5,647 bases of DNA, from assembly GCA_947165195.1 (NCBI GenBank), contig CAMUZJ010000068.1, positions 1 through 5,647 on the forward strand. The letters are read 5' to 3'. The position numbers were made by a program, and so were the translations under genes. The stretch comes from an uncultured Bacillota bacterium (lineage in GTDB: Bacteria; Bacillota_I; Bacilli_A; RF39; UBA660). This document shows, one piece after another, positions 1 through 5,478 of the stretch. Position 1 is the stretch's first letter; every line of letters starts with the position of its first letter. Under the pieces are notes generated by a model, which had not been told where the DNA came from, did not search any database, and worked only from the letters and a program-made list of their open reading frames with translations.

Positions 1-738
1 ATTATGTTTAGACTTATACTCTTCTTTTCTAGCAAAGTTACTTATTTCATAATGGTCAAAATCAGATAATTCTTTTTCAATAAGCTCATACATTTTTGCA
101 TCCAAGTCTTCTTCTATATTTGTTAGTCCAGAAATCTTTAATTTGGTATGTTCTTCTAATATTAAAGAATAAGTAGAAATATGAGTAATATCTAAACTTT
201 TTATAAAATCTACATCTTTTTTTACTACCTCTAATGTTTCATTAGGTAAAGCGTAAATCAAGTCAATATTAATATTATCTATATGAATCTTATGACAATA
301 ATCAATAATTTTCTTTACTTTATCTATATCTACAGTTCTATTTAATAAAACTAAATTATCAGAATCAATAGACTCTAAACCAAAACTGATACGATTAATA
401 CCATATCTTTTCATAATGTCTAATTTTTCAAAAGTAACAGAATCAAAGTTACACTCTATCGTATATTCAAAAACTTTGGATAACTTTATTCGACTTTTAA
501 GAATTTCTAATAGTTTTTCTAACTGAGTACAAGTCAAACTACTAGGAGTTCCTCCTCCAATATACAAAGTATCTACTACTTTTCCATCATAGGAGGCTTC
601 TATTTCTCTATCTAATTCTTCTAGATACTTATCTACTAAATCTTCTTTATAAAATAGTTTGCAAAAATCACAATAAGAGCAAATCGTATTACAAAAAGGT
701 ATATGAATATAGCAACCCATTCCTTTATCTATATTCAT
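1..738 (-). CDS. hemW: HemW-like radical SAM protein, N-terminal 246 codons (partial, runs off left edge)
   Basis: Reading leftward from the ATG at 738-736, the frame stays open to base 1. The product begins MNIDKGMGCYIHIPFC and carries the radical-SAM 4Fe-4S motif CxxxCxxC (Cys16, 20, 23), then YIGGGTPSS (about residues 59-67), the TIECN segment, DLIYALPNET, and near the window edge HYEISNFA, all typical of the HemN/HemW family. The CxxxCxYCDF form and the position directly behind lepA point to HemW (heme chaperone, formerly called oxygen-independent coproporphyrinogen oxidase-like) rather than true HemN. Full-length family members are about 370-380 residues, so roughly the last third is missing. 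The start overlaps the lepA stop, and GGAG within the last lepA codons serves as ribosome binding site. Met7 is a possible but less well-spaced alternative start. One oddity is a fourth cysteine (Cys26) just after the motif. Family assignment is firm; HemW rather than a close paralogue is very likely. Confidence 0.93.
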   Translation of the reverse strand, partial: MNIDKGMGCYIHIPFCNTICSYCDFCKLFYKEDLVDKYLEELDREIEASYDGKVVDTLYIGGGTPSSLTCTQLEKLLEILKSRIKLSKVFEYTIECNFDSVTFEKLDIMKRYGINRISFGLESIDSDNLVLLNRTVDIDKVKKIIDYCHKIHIDNINIDLIYALPNETLEVVKKDVDFIKSLDITHISTYSLILEEHTKLKISGLTNIEEDLDAKMYELIEKELSDFDHYEISNFARKEEYKSKHN

Positions 739-2537
739 TATTTACTATCTCCAGTTGATAATATGGATAAGAAAGCTTCTTGTGGTACTTCTACGCTTCC
801 TATTTGTTTCATTCGTTTCTTACCAGCTTTCTGCTTTTCTAATAGCTTTCTTTTACGAGTAATATCTCCTCCATAACATTTTGCTAATACATCTTTTCTC
901 ATTGCTTTTATGGTTTCTCTAGCAATTACATGCTGACCAATCGCAGCCTGTATTGGTACTTCAAACATCTGTCTTGGAATAATTTCTCTTAATTTTTCTA
1001 CAACTACTCTACCTCTTGTATAAGCAAAGTCTTTGTGAACAATGACACTTAAGGCATCAACAATATCACCATTTAGTAAAATATCCATCTTTACTAAGTT
1101 ACTTTCTTTATAACCGATTAATTCATAATCAAAAGATGCATATCCTTTAGTACAGCTCTTTAATCTATCAAAGAAATCATAAACTATTTCTGATAATGGT
1201 ATTTCATAATTAATGGTTACTCGAGTAGTATCTAAATAATCAATATTAATAAAATTACCTCGTTTTTCCTGACATAGTTCCATAAGAGGTCCTATATAAT
1301 CACTCGGAGTAAAAATACTACATTTTACATAGGGTTCTAAAGTCTTAGAAATCAATTCTCTCTTAGGCATTTTAGCTGGACTATCGACAAGCATTTTGGT
1401 TCCGTCTGTTAATACCACTTCATAAACAACAGAAGGACTAGTTGCAATTAAATCAATATGAAATTCTCGCATCACACGTTCTTCAACAATCTCCATATGA
1501 AGTAACCCTAAAAATCCACATCGAAATCCAAATCCTAGTGCTTTTGAAGTTTCTGGTTCAAAAGTTAATGCTGCATCATTTAATTTTAATTTTTCTAACG
1601 ACTCTCTCAAATCTTCAAATTTATTAGACTCAATCGGATATATTCCACAATAAACCATTGGCTTCATTGGTTTATATCCTGGAAGTCTATTAGGAGATGG
1701 ATTATCATTTAAAGTAATTGTATCTCCTACATGAACATCACTAATACTTTTAATAGAAGCAAATAAATATCCTACTTCTCCTGCTTTTAAGCTATCTACA
1801 CTTATTTCTTTAGGAGTATTAATCGATAAACCTACTACTTCATAAGTAGCATTTGTCTCCATCATACGAATATTATCTCCTACTTTAACTTCTCCTTCTA
1901 CCACTCGAATACTAGTAATGACTCCTCTATATGAATCAAATAAACTATCAAAGATTAAAGCTTGTAGGGGATTTTTATATTCCCCTTTTGGAGAAGGAAT
2001 GAATTCTATTATTTTTTCTAATAATTCATCAATTCCAACACCAGTCTTAGCAGAAGTTAAAACAACTTCTTCTCTATCAAAACCTATATTTTCTAATTCT
2101 TGTATTACTTTTTCTACATCTGCACTTGGTAAATCTATTTTATTAATAACAGGTATTACTTTTAAATTATTCTCAAGTGCTAAATATAGATTAGCAAGAG
2201 TCTGAGCTTCTATTCCTTGAGAGGCATCTACAACCAATAAAGCACCTTCACAAGCTGCTAGGGATCTAGATACTTCATAAGAAAAGTCTACATGACCTGG
2301 AGTATCAATTAAGTTTAAATAATATTCTGTACCCTTATTCTTATATTTTAACTGTACAGCATTCAGCTTTATGGTAATGCCACGTTCTCTTTCTATATCC
2401 ATTGAATCTAACATCTGATCTTTTAATTCTCTTTTTTCTATTGCACCAGTACGCTCTAATATTCGATCAGCTAAAGTACTTTTCCCATGATCAATATGTG
2501 CTATTATACAAAAGTTCCTAATATTTTCTTGTCTCAT
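738..2537 (-). CDS. lepA: Elongation factor 4 (LepA), ribosome-associated GTPase
   Basis: This is a complete 599-residue LepA/EF4, the usual family length. EF4 is a cytoplasmic translational GTPase related to EF-G, implicated in back-translocation, rescue of stalled ribosomes and 30S biogenesis. The G motifs are all intact: G1 AHIDHGKS (13-20), G2 around RGITIK (52-57), G3 DTPGH (78-82) with the catalytic His82, G4 NKID (132-135) and G5 SAK (162-164). EF-G-like domains II, III and V follow. The EF4-specific C-terminal domain is recognisable by CYGGDITRKRKLLEKQKAGK and the final VPQEAFLSIL region. The start at 2537 is set by GGAGGT at 2550-2545, 7 bases upstream. A promoter lies at 2561-2589. 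The stop TAA shares one base with the hemW ATG, so the two genes are co-transcribed. Nothing unusual is seen in the protein. Confidence 0.98.
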   Translation of the reverse strand: MRQENIRNFCIIAHIDHGKSTLADRILERTGAIEKRELKDQMLDSMDIERERGITIKLNAVQLKYKNKGTEYYLNLIDTPGHVDFSYEVSRSLAACEGALLVVDASQGIEAQTLANLYLALENNLKVIPVINKIDLPSADVEKVIQELENIGFDREEVVLTSAKTGVGIDELLEKIIEFIPSPKGEYKNPLQALIFDSLFDSYRGVITSIRVVEGEVKVGDNIRMMETNATYEVVGLSINTPKEISVDSLKAGEVGYLFASIKSISDVHVGDTITLNDNPSPNRLPGYKPMKPMVYCGIYPIESNKFEDLRESLEKLKLNDAALTFEPETSKALGFGFRCGFLGLLHMEIVEERVMREFHIDLIATSPSVVYEVVLTDGTKMLVDSPAKMPKRELISKTLEPYVKCSIFTPSDYIGPLMELCQEKRGNFINIDYLDTTRVTINYEIPLSEIVYDFFDRLKSCTKGYASFDYELIGYKESNLVKMDILLNGDIVDALSVIVHKDFAYTRGRVVVEKLREIIPRQMFEVPIQAAIGQHVIARETIKAMRKDVLAKCYGGDITRKRKLLEKQKAGKKRMKQIGSVEVPQEAFLSILSTGDSK

Positions 2538-2542
2538 TTATA

Positions 2543-2550
2543 GCACCTCC
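2543..2550 (-). promoter_or_regulatory. Ribosome binding site of lepA
   Basis: The minus strand reads GGAGGTGC, a near-perfect Shine-Dalgarno sequence 7 bases before the ATG at 2537. It fixes the lepA start. Confidence 0.9.
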
Positions 2551-2560
2551 ACACCTATAG

Positions 2561-2589
2561 ATTATAACAAAAAAATAAGAAGATTTCTA
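2561..2589 (-). promoter_or_regulatory. Promoter of lepA-hemW (extended -10)
   Basis: On the minus strand a perfect -10 TATAAT lies at 2566-2561, preceded by TG one base upstream (TGTTATAAT), an extended -10. Seventeen bases further upstream is a weak -35, TAGAAA (2589-2584). Transcription would start near 2554, giving a leader of only about 16 bases that is mostly Shine-Dalgarno sequence. The -35 region lies inside the preceding terminator hairpin, so the elements overlap. Confidence 0.65.
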
Positions 2590-2598
2590 CTAATCTTC
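2568..2598 (-). terminator. Intrinsic terminator after the 194-codon unknown gene
   Basis: A 7-bp stem, GAAGATT/AATCTTC (2579-2585 and 2592-2598), with a 6-base loop is followed on the minus strand by TTATTTTTTTG (2578-2568). It sits just past the stop of the upstream gene at 2607. The stem is short and AT-rich, so termination may be incomplete and some transcription may continue into lepA. Confidence 0.6.
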
Positions 2599-2606
2599 CT
2601 ATTAAA

Positions 2607-3191
2607 TTATATATTAGAATAAGATGGTTGAAAAGACTTTTTAAAAGAGCCAAGGGAAAGTACATACTCTCTAGAACCTACTACATGTTCTTGTAAAATA
2701 GAAGTATCTTTTACCTCACCATTAAAGTTATAAGTAGGAACCATCATATACTTATTTTCTAATAATTGATGATTTTTTAAATCTAGCTTTTTTTCTTTTT
2801 TATAAAGATCTGACTGTAATAATAATTCATAATCCGTAGAAATATTTAATTCTTGTAATTGAGAGGCTAATAGTTTTAAATGATAAGAAGATTCATACAA
2901 AAAGGAATCTTCCTTAGTCATAGCATGAATAATATGATAAGTAGCTATCTCTATTCCAATATAAGAAGAAATAATTAAAGCATTACTAATAACTCTTTTT
3001 GGATCTATTAAAGTAAAACCTACAAATAAAGGTAAATCAACTACTTTCCATTTTGTTTTCTTATTTCTTATGACTTTGGACGTATGAAATGGTTCTCGCA
3101 CATTAAGTACAGCCTCCATAAAATCATAATTAATAACTAAGTTCATAGTACCACCACACAATGTGCCAAATGATACCATAAAACCACTCAT
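2607..3191 (-). CDS. Protein of unknown function downstream of XRE regulator
   Basis: I do not recognise this protein; it has up to 194 residues. It has no signal peptide and no convincing membrane span, so it is probably cytoplasmic. The middle (about 66-145) looks helical, including a hydrophobic stretch around residues 70-90 and a long charged segment (about 110-145). The C-terminal part contains QEHVVGSREYVLSLGS (167-182), which has the look of a conserved strand-turn motif. The gene follows the XRE regulator by 13 bases, so the two are almost certainly one transcript and possibly a functional pair. The start is uncertain: the first ATG (3191) has no Shine-Dalgarno sequence, while Met16 (3146) has GGTGG four bases upstream and begins MNLVINYDFMEAV, a more natural N-terminus (179 residues). 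Met5 is a third option. A terminator follows at 2568-2598. Confidence 0.8.
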   Translation of the reverse strand: MSGFMVSFGTLCGGTMNLVINYDFMEAVLNVREPFHTSKVIRNKKTKWKVVDLPLFVGFTLIDPKRVISNALIISSYIGIEIATYHIIHAMTKEDSFLYESSYHLKLLASQLQELNISTDYELLLQSDLYKKEKKLDLKNHQLLENKYMMVPTYNFNGEVKDTSILQEHVVGSREYVLSLGSFKKSFQPSYSNI

Positions 3192-3204
3192 AAGTCAATT
3201 TATT

Positions 3205-3435
3205 TTACTTATGCATCTTATCTTTTTGTGCTTCTGCTAATAAAGAAATATGAAATTCTTTACACACACTTTCTAATGTTTTAATACTATAATCAATAGT
3301 ACCAGATTCATATCCTTGAATCGTTCTTTCGCTTTTTCCTAAAACTTTTCCAAACTCTTTCTGTGTTAATCCAGTCCATTCTCTAATTATTTTAATAAAT
3401 GTGCCACGGCCATAATCATTTAACTTTACTTTCAT
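3205..3435 (-). CDS. XRE/Cro-C1-type helix-turn-helix regulator, 76 residues
   Basis: This small protein is essentially one HTH_3 (XRE) domain. Residues 13-58 fit the five-helix fold: FIKIIREWTGLT (13-24) forms helix 1 and the turn, QKEFGKVLG (25-33) is helix 2, and SERTIQGYESG (35-45) is the DNA-reading helix with the typical Y-E-x-G ending. There is no second domain, so any signal must come through a partner, perhaps the downstream unknown protein. The start at 3435 is supported by GGAGAG at 3446-3441. A divergent gene lies upstream, and a 19-bp palindrome in the gap (3501-3519) is the obvious candidate operator. Proteins of this type are usually dimeric repressors of their own region, such as phage switches, toxin-antitoxin loci and mobile-element regulators. 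The DNA-binding role is secure; repression of the divergent gene is inferred. Confidence 0.92.
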   Translation of the reverse strand: MKVKLNDYGRGTFIKIIREWTGLTQKEFGKVLGKSERTIQGYESGTIDYSIKTLESVCKEFHISLLAEAQKDKMHK

Positions 3436-3440
3436 AATAA

Positions 3441-3446
3441 CTCTCC
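3441..3446 (-). promoter_or_regulatory. Ribosome binding site of the XRE gene
   Basis: The minus strand reads GGAGAG five bases before the ATG at 3435, supporting that start. Confidence 0.75.
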
Positions 3447-3467
3447 GAATAATATCTTCTAAAAGTC

Positions 3468-3496
3468 ATTATATCTTTGAAATTTTTAAAATAGAT
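3468..3496 (-). promoter_or_regulatory. Probable promoter of the XRE gene
   Basis: The minus strand has a perfect TATAAT at 3473-3468. At a 17-base spacing the -35 hexamer is only ATCTAT (3496-3491), and there is no extended TG, so this is a weak promoter or one helped by a bound protein. The palindrome at 3501-3519 lies just upstream of the -35 position. Transcription would begin near 3461, about 25 bases before the start codon. Confidence 0.5.
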
Positions 3497-3500
3497 GAAA

Positions 3501-3519
3501 CACGAAATATAGTTTCGTG
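3501..3519. promoter_or_regulatory. Interrupted palindrome, likely XRE operator
   Basis: CACGAAA (3501-3507) and TTTCGTG (3513-3519) form perfect 7-bp inverted arms separated by TATAG. The site lies in the divergent intergenic region between the XRE gene and the plus-strand gene. Its right arm abuts and overlaps the extended -10 (TGATATAAT, 3518-3526) of the plus-strand promoter, so a bound dimer should block that promoter. It also sits just upstream of the XRE gene's own weak -35. Its GC-containing arms stand out in otherwise A/T sequence. That the XRE protein binds here is inferred from location and symmetry. Confidence 0.65.
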
Positions 3520-3526
3520 ATATAAT
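3518..3526 (+). promoter_or_regulatory. Extended -10 promoter of the divergent plus-strand gene
   Basis: TGATATAAT contains a perfect -10 (3521-3526) with a TGn extension. No good -35 is found at 16-18 bases; the nearest candidate, ATGAAA (3495-3500), is 20 bases away. The promoter would therefore rely on the extended -10. Transcription would start near 3533, about 35 bases before the ATG. Confidence 0.6.
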
Positions 3527-3554
3527 AGTGATAATTTATTGACAAGTAAATATT

Positions 3555-3560
3555 GGGAGG
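3555..3560 (+). promoter_or_regulatory. Ribosome binding site that fixes the start at 3568
   Basis: GGGAGG lies 7 bases before the ATG at 3568. An in-frame TTG at 3553 overlaps this site and would add five residues, but it has no ribosome binding site of its own, so 3568 is the start. Confidence 0.85.
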
Positions 3561-3567
3561 TTCTTAT

Positions 3568-3879
3568 ATGATCGAAGAGAATAGTTTTGATGAAAAAACA
3601 ATTAATGAAAAACTAAGTCTATTAGATAAGGAAATTTTTAATTATATATCTAAACATTTGATAAATGATTTTTTTGCTTTCTACCTAGCTAAGTCTTATC
3701 AATTAAATGTTATTTGGAAAAGTAGTAATATAGAATATGAATTAAAAGATGCTCTAGATTATATAAAAAATTGTGATTTATCAAATGTTGATTTAGACAA
3801 AGTAAAAAATATATTAAGAGAAAAATACTCACTACAACTTACTAGTACTTATCCGATTAATATTTATCCAAACGCTTAA
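3568..3879 (+). CDS. Small protein of unknown function, divergent from the XRE regulator
   Basis: This 103-residue protein has no family I recognise. It is rich in Lys, Asp, Glu, Ile and Asn, with mostly helical-looking sequence. An N-terminal amphipathic segment with leucines and isoleucines at heptad-like spacing (about 8-35) is followed by a more hydrophobic patch, NDFFAFYLA (about 33-41), and a helical charged stretch (about 52-85). The tail TYPINIYPNA is proline- and tyrosine-containing and probably extended. No signal peptide, membrane span or metal-binding motif is seen. It has a good ribosome binding site, an extended -10 promoter overlapped by a palindrome, and its own strong terminator, so it is a genuine and probably tightly controlled single-gene unit. 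Its position suggests it is the regulated output of the XRE module. Options such as a small effector, anti-repressor or toxin-like protein cannot be told apart from the sequence. Confidence 0.82.
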   Translation: MIEENSFDEKTINEKLSLLDKEIFNYISKHLINDFFAFYLAKSYQLNVIWKSSNIEYELKDALDYIKNCDLSNVDLDKVKNILREKYSLQLTSTYPINIYPNA

Positions 3880-3910
3880 AAGAGATTATGAATAAAACAT
3901 AATCTCTTTT
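3878..3910. terminator. Strong bidirectional intrinsic terminator
   Basis: A perfect 13-bp stem, AAAAGAGATTATG (3878-3890) with CATAATCTCTTTT (3898-3910), encloses a 7-base loop. The arms start with A-runs and end with T-runs, so it can act in both directions. It overlaps the stop codon of the plus-strand 103-residue gene and lies 20 bases past the stop of the minus-strand Gre-like gene, separating the two convergent transcripts. Confidence 0.88.
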
Positions 3911-3930
3911 CTATATTCATAATAATATTG

Positions 3931-4476
3931 TTATTTTACAAAAACTTTATTTTTCTCTTTAGTATTTAATTTGTTTTTAATATATACAGAAATATTTTTA
4001 TTTTCTACAGAATAAATACACATATCTCCAACTTGCTTTTTATAAACGGATTTCCCTAATGGGCTATTAATCGAAATTTCATTCATCTCTTTATCAAAAT
4101 TTCCATCTCCACCAACTAATTTAAAAGTATATTCTTCTATTTCATTATTAGGATATGCCATGTCTACTTCTAAGATATCTCCAATATCAATATAATCTTC
4201 TTGATTATGTTTTTCGATAATTTGAGCTCTTGATAACATTTTATATTTATCATCAATTAGTCCCATTATCATTTCTTCTTTTTGTACTAATAATTCAAAT
4301 TCTGAAGAATCAAATGAGCTATCTTTTCTAACAACTCCATTACCAGCTTCATAAGCTTCATGGCGATGAAAATCATTTTGACGAAGTTTTGCTTTCAATT
4401 CATCAATTGTTCTTAATATATCTTCATAACCTTCCCTATCGTAATATAAATACCCTTTTTCAAAATTATTATTCAT
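3931..4476 (-). CDS. GreA/GreB-like transcription elongation factor homologue
   Basis: This 181-residue protein aligns along its length with GreA, which enters the RNA polymerase secondary channel and stimulates cleavage of backtracked RNA. Residues 12-31 (YDREGYEDILRTIDELKAKL) match the first coiled-coil helix. Residues 58-88 (SEFELLVQKEEM to SRAQII) match the returning helix, equivalent to AEYHAAREQQ and NAQVID in E. coli GreA. Residues 97-160 form the C-terminal polymerase-binding domain with ISINSPLGKSVYKKQVGD (134-151), a clear match to the ISxxSPxxxxxxGKxxGD signature. It is some 20 residues longer than typical GreA. The coiled-coil tip is about six residues longer, and where GreA has the catalytic GDLKEN, this protein has DSSFDS: the GreA Glu44 position appears to be Asp56 and the Asp41 position appears to be Ser53. 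Cleavage may be altered or lost. It is probably a paralogue beside a standard greA. It is co-transcribed with the upstream NDK-like gene and has an AGGAGG ribosome binding site. Confidence 0.88.
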   Translation of the reverse strand: MNNNFEKGYLYYDREGYEDILRTIDELKAKLRQNDFHRHEAYEAGNGVVRKDSSFDSSEFELLVQKEEMIMGLIDDKYKMLSRAQIIEKHNQEDYIDIGDILEVDMAYPNNEIEEYTFKLVGGDGNFDKEMNEISINSPLGKSVYKKQVGDMCIYSVENKNISVYIKNKLNTKEKNKVFVK

Positions 4477-4482
4477 AAATTA

Positions 4483-4490
4483 TCCTCCTA
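4483..4490 (-). promoter_or_regulatory. Ribosome binding site of the Gre-like gene
   Basis: The minus strand reads TAGGAGGA, with AGGAGG about 7 bases before the ATG at 4476. The 48-base gap from the upstream stop holds no terminator and no clear promoter, which supports co-transcription with the gene at 4525-5433. Confidence 0.85.
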
Positions 4491-4524
4491 AATTTTAATT
4501 TTTAAGTTTTTTACTATTTTTCAT

Positions 4525-5433
4525 TTATCTAGTAATATCTATATCTTTTTTTCTTAATAGTATTTTATTATTATGTATTTGTTCTATTTCTTTTTCTGTG
4601 CAAATAATTCCTATTTCTTTTTCTAATTCAGTTGAATTTGGAATATGAACACCTTCTCCACAATAATACAAAAGTGGCATATCTACTCCCTCAGGAAGGA
4701 ATCTTTTTGATTTTACTTTTTCTCTTGCCAACATTCGATATGCTCCGATAGGATCTAATAAAATATTAGAAGACTCTTCAAAGTTTTCCTTTCCGACTAT
4801 ATATGGCGATAAAGAACGATAAGCTAAATCTCCCATCAAGGTATTGTCCTCTTTTTTTCCTGGGATACCTCGCAAACTAGATAAATAATCACTAATAGAA
4901 TCACATCCATACTCCTTAGGATCTCCACTAACCATAATGAGAAAAGTATTTCTATCAATATAATTAAAACATCTTGTTGGTAACTCACTTTTTGTATCAG
5001 GATTTATAAACGCATCCTTATGCAATAGAAAAAATTCATTTATTCCTATTTTTTTCACAGAGCTATATAATACATCTAATTTTAATTTTTGTAAATAGTT
5101 TATATAATCATTTCTATTATCATATTGTTCTGGCTTTATCAATAAAAGGCCAACATCTTTTCCACTAATTTTTTTAGAGCTATCTTTAAAATAGGCAGAT
5201 TGCAAATAATTGTATGCATCTTCTATTTTATCGTACTTTTCTTCTTTTACTGCTCTTGCTAAACCTTGTCCATATACAAATTCTGCCAATTTATCATTAC
5301 TTACTAAAAAATCATGATAAGTAATTAAATTTCTTGAAGAAATTTCTGCCATCTCACCCCCTAAAATTTTTCTTACCAATAACTCATTATTTTGTAAAGG
5401 ACTAAGCCTATTATTTTCTCTTATTTCAATCAT
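4525..5433 (-). CDS. Nucleoside-diphosphate-kinase-like protein lacking the catalytic histidine
   Basis: In this 302-residue protein, residues 94-240 resemble the NDK fold. VGLLLIKP (94-101) matches the first strand with the phosphate-binding Lys (Lys100). LLH (136-138) lies in the usual place of the conserved His before the RPFF region. LIMVSGD (165-171) matches the MVSGP strand, LRGIPG (187-192) matches RxLxGxT, and TLMGDLA (198-204) matches GTIRGDFA. NILLDPIGAYRMLAREKV (223-240) matches NxxHGSDSxExAxxEI. By this alignment the phosphorylated active-site His becomes Leu226 and the Arg of TIRGDF becomes Met200, so normal phosphotransfer is unlikely. About 93 N-terminal and 62 C-terminal residues have no recognised match; bacterial NDK itself is only about 140-150 residues. 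It may be a nucleotide-binding pseudoenzyme or a protein-binding relative. It is the first gene of an operon with the Gre-like gene. The start is fixed by GAGGAGGAT just upstream. The fold call is moderate, made by eye. Confidence 0.72.
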   Translation of the reverse strand: MIEIRENNRLSPLQNNELLVRKILGGEMAEISSRNLITYHDFLVSNDKLAEFVYGQGLARAVKEEKYDKIEDAYNYLQSAYFKDSSKKISGKDVGLLLIKPEQYDNRNDYINYLQKLKLDVLYSSVKKIGINEFFLLHKDAFINPDTKSELPTRCFNYIDRNTFLIMVSGDPKEYGCDSISDYLSSLRGIPGKKEDNTLMGDLAYRSLSPYIVGKENFEESSNILLDPIGAYRMLAREKVKSKRFLPEGVDMPLLYYCGEGVHIPNSTELEKEIGIICTEKEIEQIHNNKILLRKKDIDITR

Positions 5434-5437
5434 AAAT

Positions 5438-5446
5438 ATCCTCCTC
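5438..5446 (-). promoter_or_regulatory. Ribosome binding site of the NDK-like gene
   Basis: The minus strand reads GAGGAGGAT ending 4 bases before the ATG at 5433, a strong Shine-Dalgarno sequence that fixes the start. It overlaps one arm of a possible masking hairpin (5441-5454). Confidence 0.85.
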
Positions 5447-5454
5447 TAGAAGAG
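5441..5454 (-). promoter_or_regulatory. Possible Shine-Dalgarno-masking hairpin
   Basis: In the minus-strand RNA, CUCUUCUAGAGGAG can fold on itself with five pairs (one G-U) and a CUAG loop. The 3' arm is the Shine-Dalgarno core, so the fold would reduce ribosome access. The stem is short and its effect is uncertain. Confidence 0.35.
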
Positions 5455-5478
5455 AAAAATGGCAACATTGTTGCCATT
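5455..5478 (-). terminator. Terminator-like hairpin in the operon leader
   Basis: On the minus strand AATGGCAAC, a 3-base loop (AAT) and GTTGCCATT form a perfect 9-bp stem (5478-5458), followed by more T residues to give TTTTT at 5459-5455, then CTCTTCT. It lies downstream of the probable promoter and 9 bases upstream of the Shine-Dalgarno sequence. It would therefore be made at the very 5' end of the operon mRNA, where it could act as an attenuator or a 5' stabiliser. It could also be the terminator of a gene entering from the right edge. Confidence 0.65.

Noticed and set aside
1442..1627. Plus-strand open frame of 61 codons inside lepA
   Set aside because: It lies antisense to a fully conserved lepA frame, lacks a ribosome binding site and has low-complexity composition. 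It is a shadow.
1918..2205. Plus-strand open frame of 95 codons inside lepA
   Set aside because: It is antisense to the conserved GTPase domain of lepA with no independent signals. It is a shadow.
3539..3567. Perfect TTGACA upstream of the 103-residue gene as a second promoter
   Set aside because: At 16-18 bases there is no acceptable -10. The nearest TATATG is 20 bases away and includes the start codon, so a transcript would lack the ribosome binding site.
3205..3879. Labelling the XRE module a toxin-antitoxin system
   Set aside because: The architecture would fit, but neither unknown protein shows a recognisable toxin fold (RelE, HipA, Fic, ImmA/IrrE HExxH or similar). Calling it toxin-antitoxin would be guesswork.
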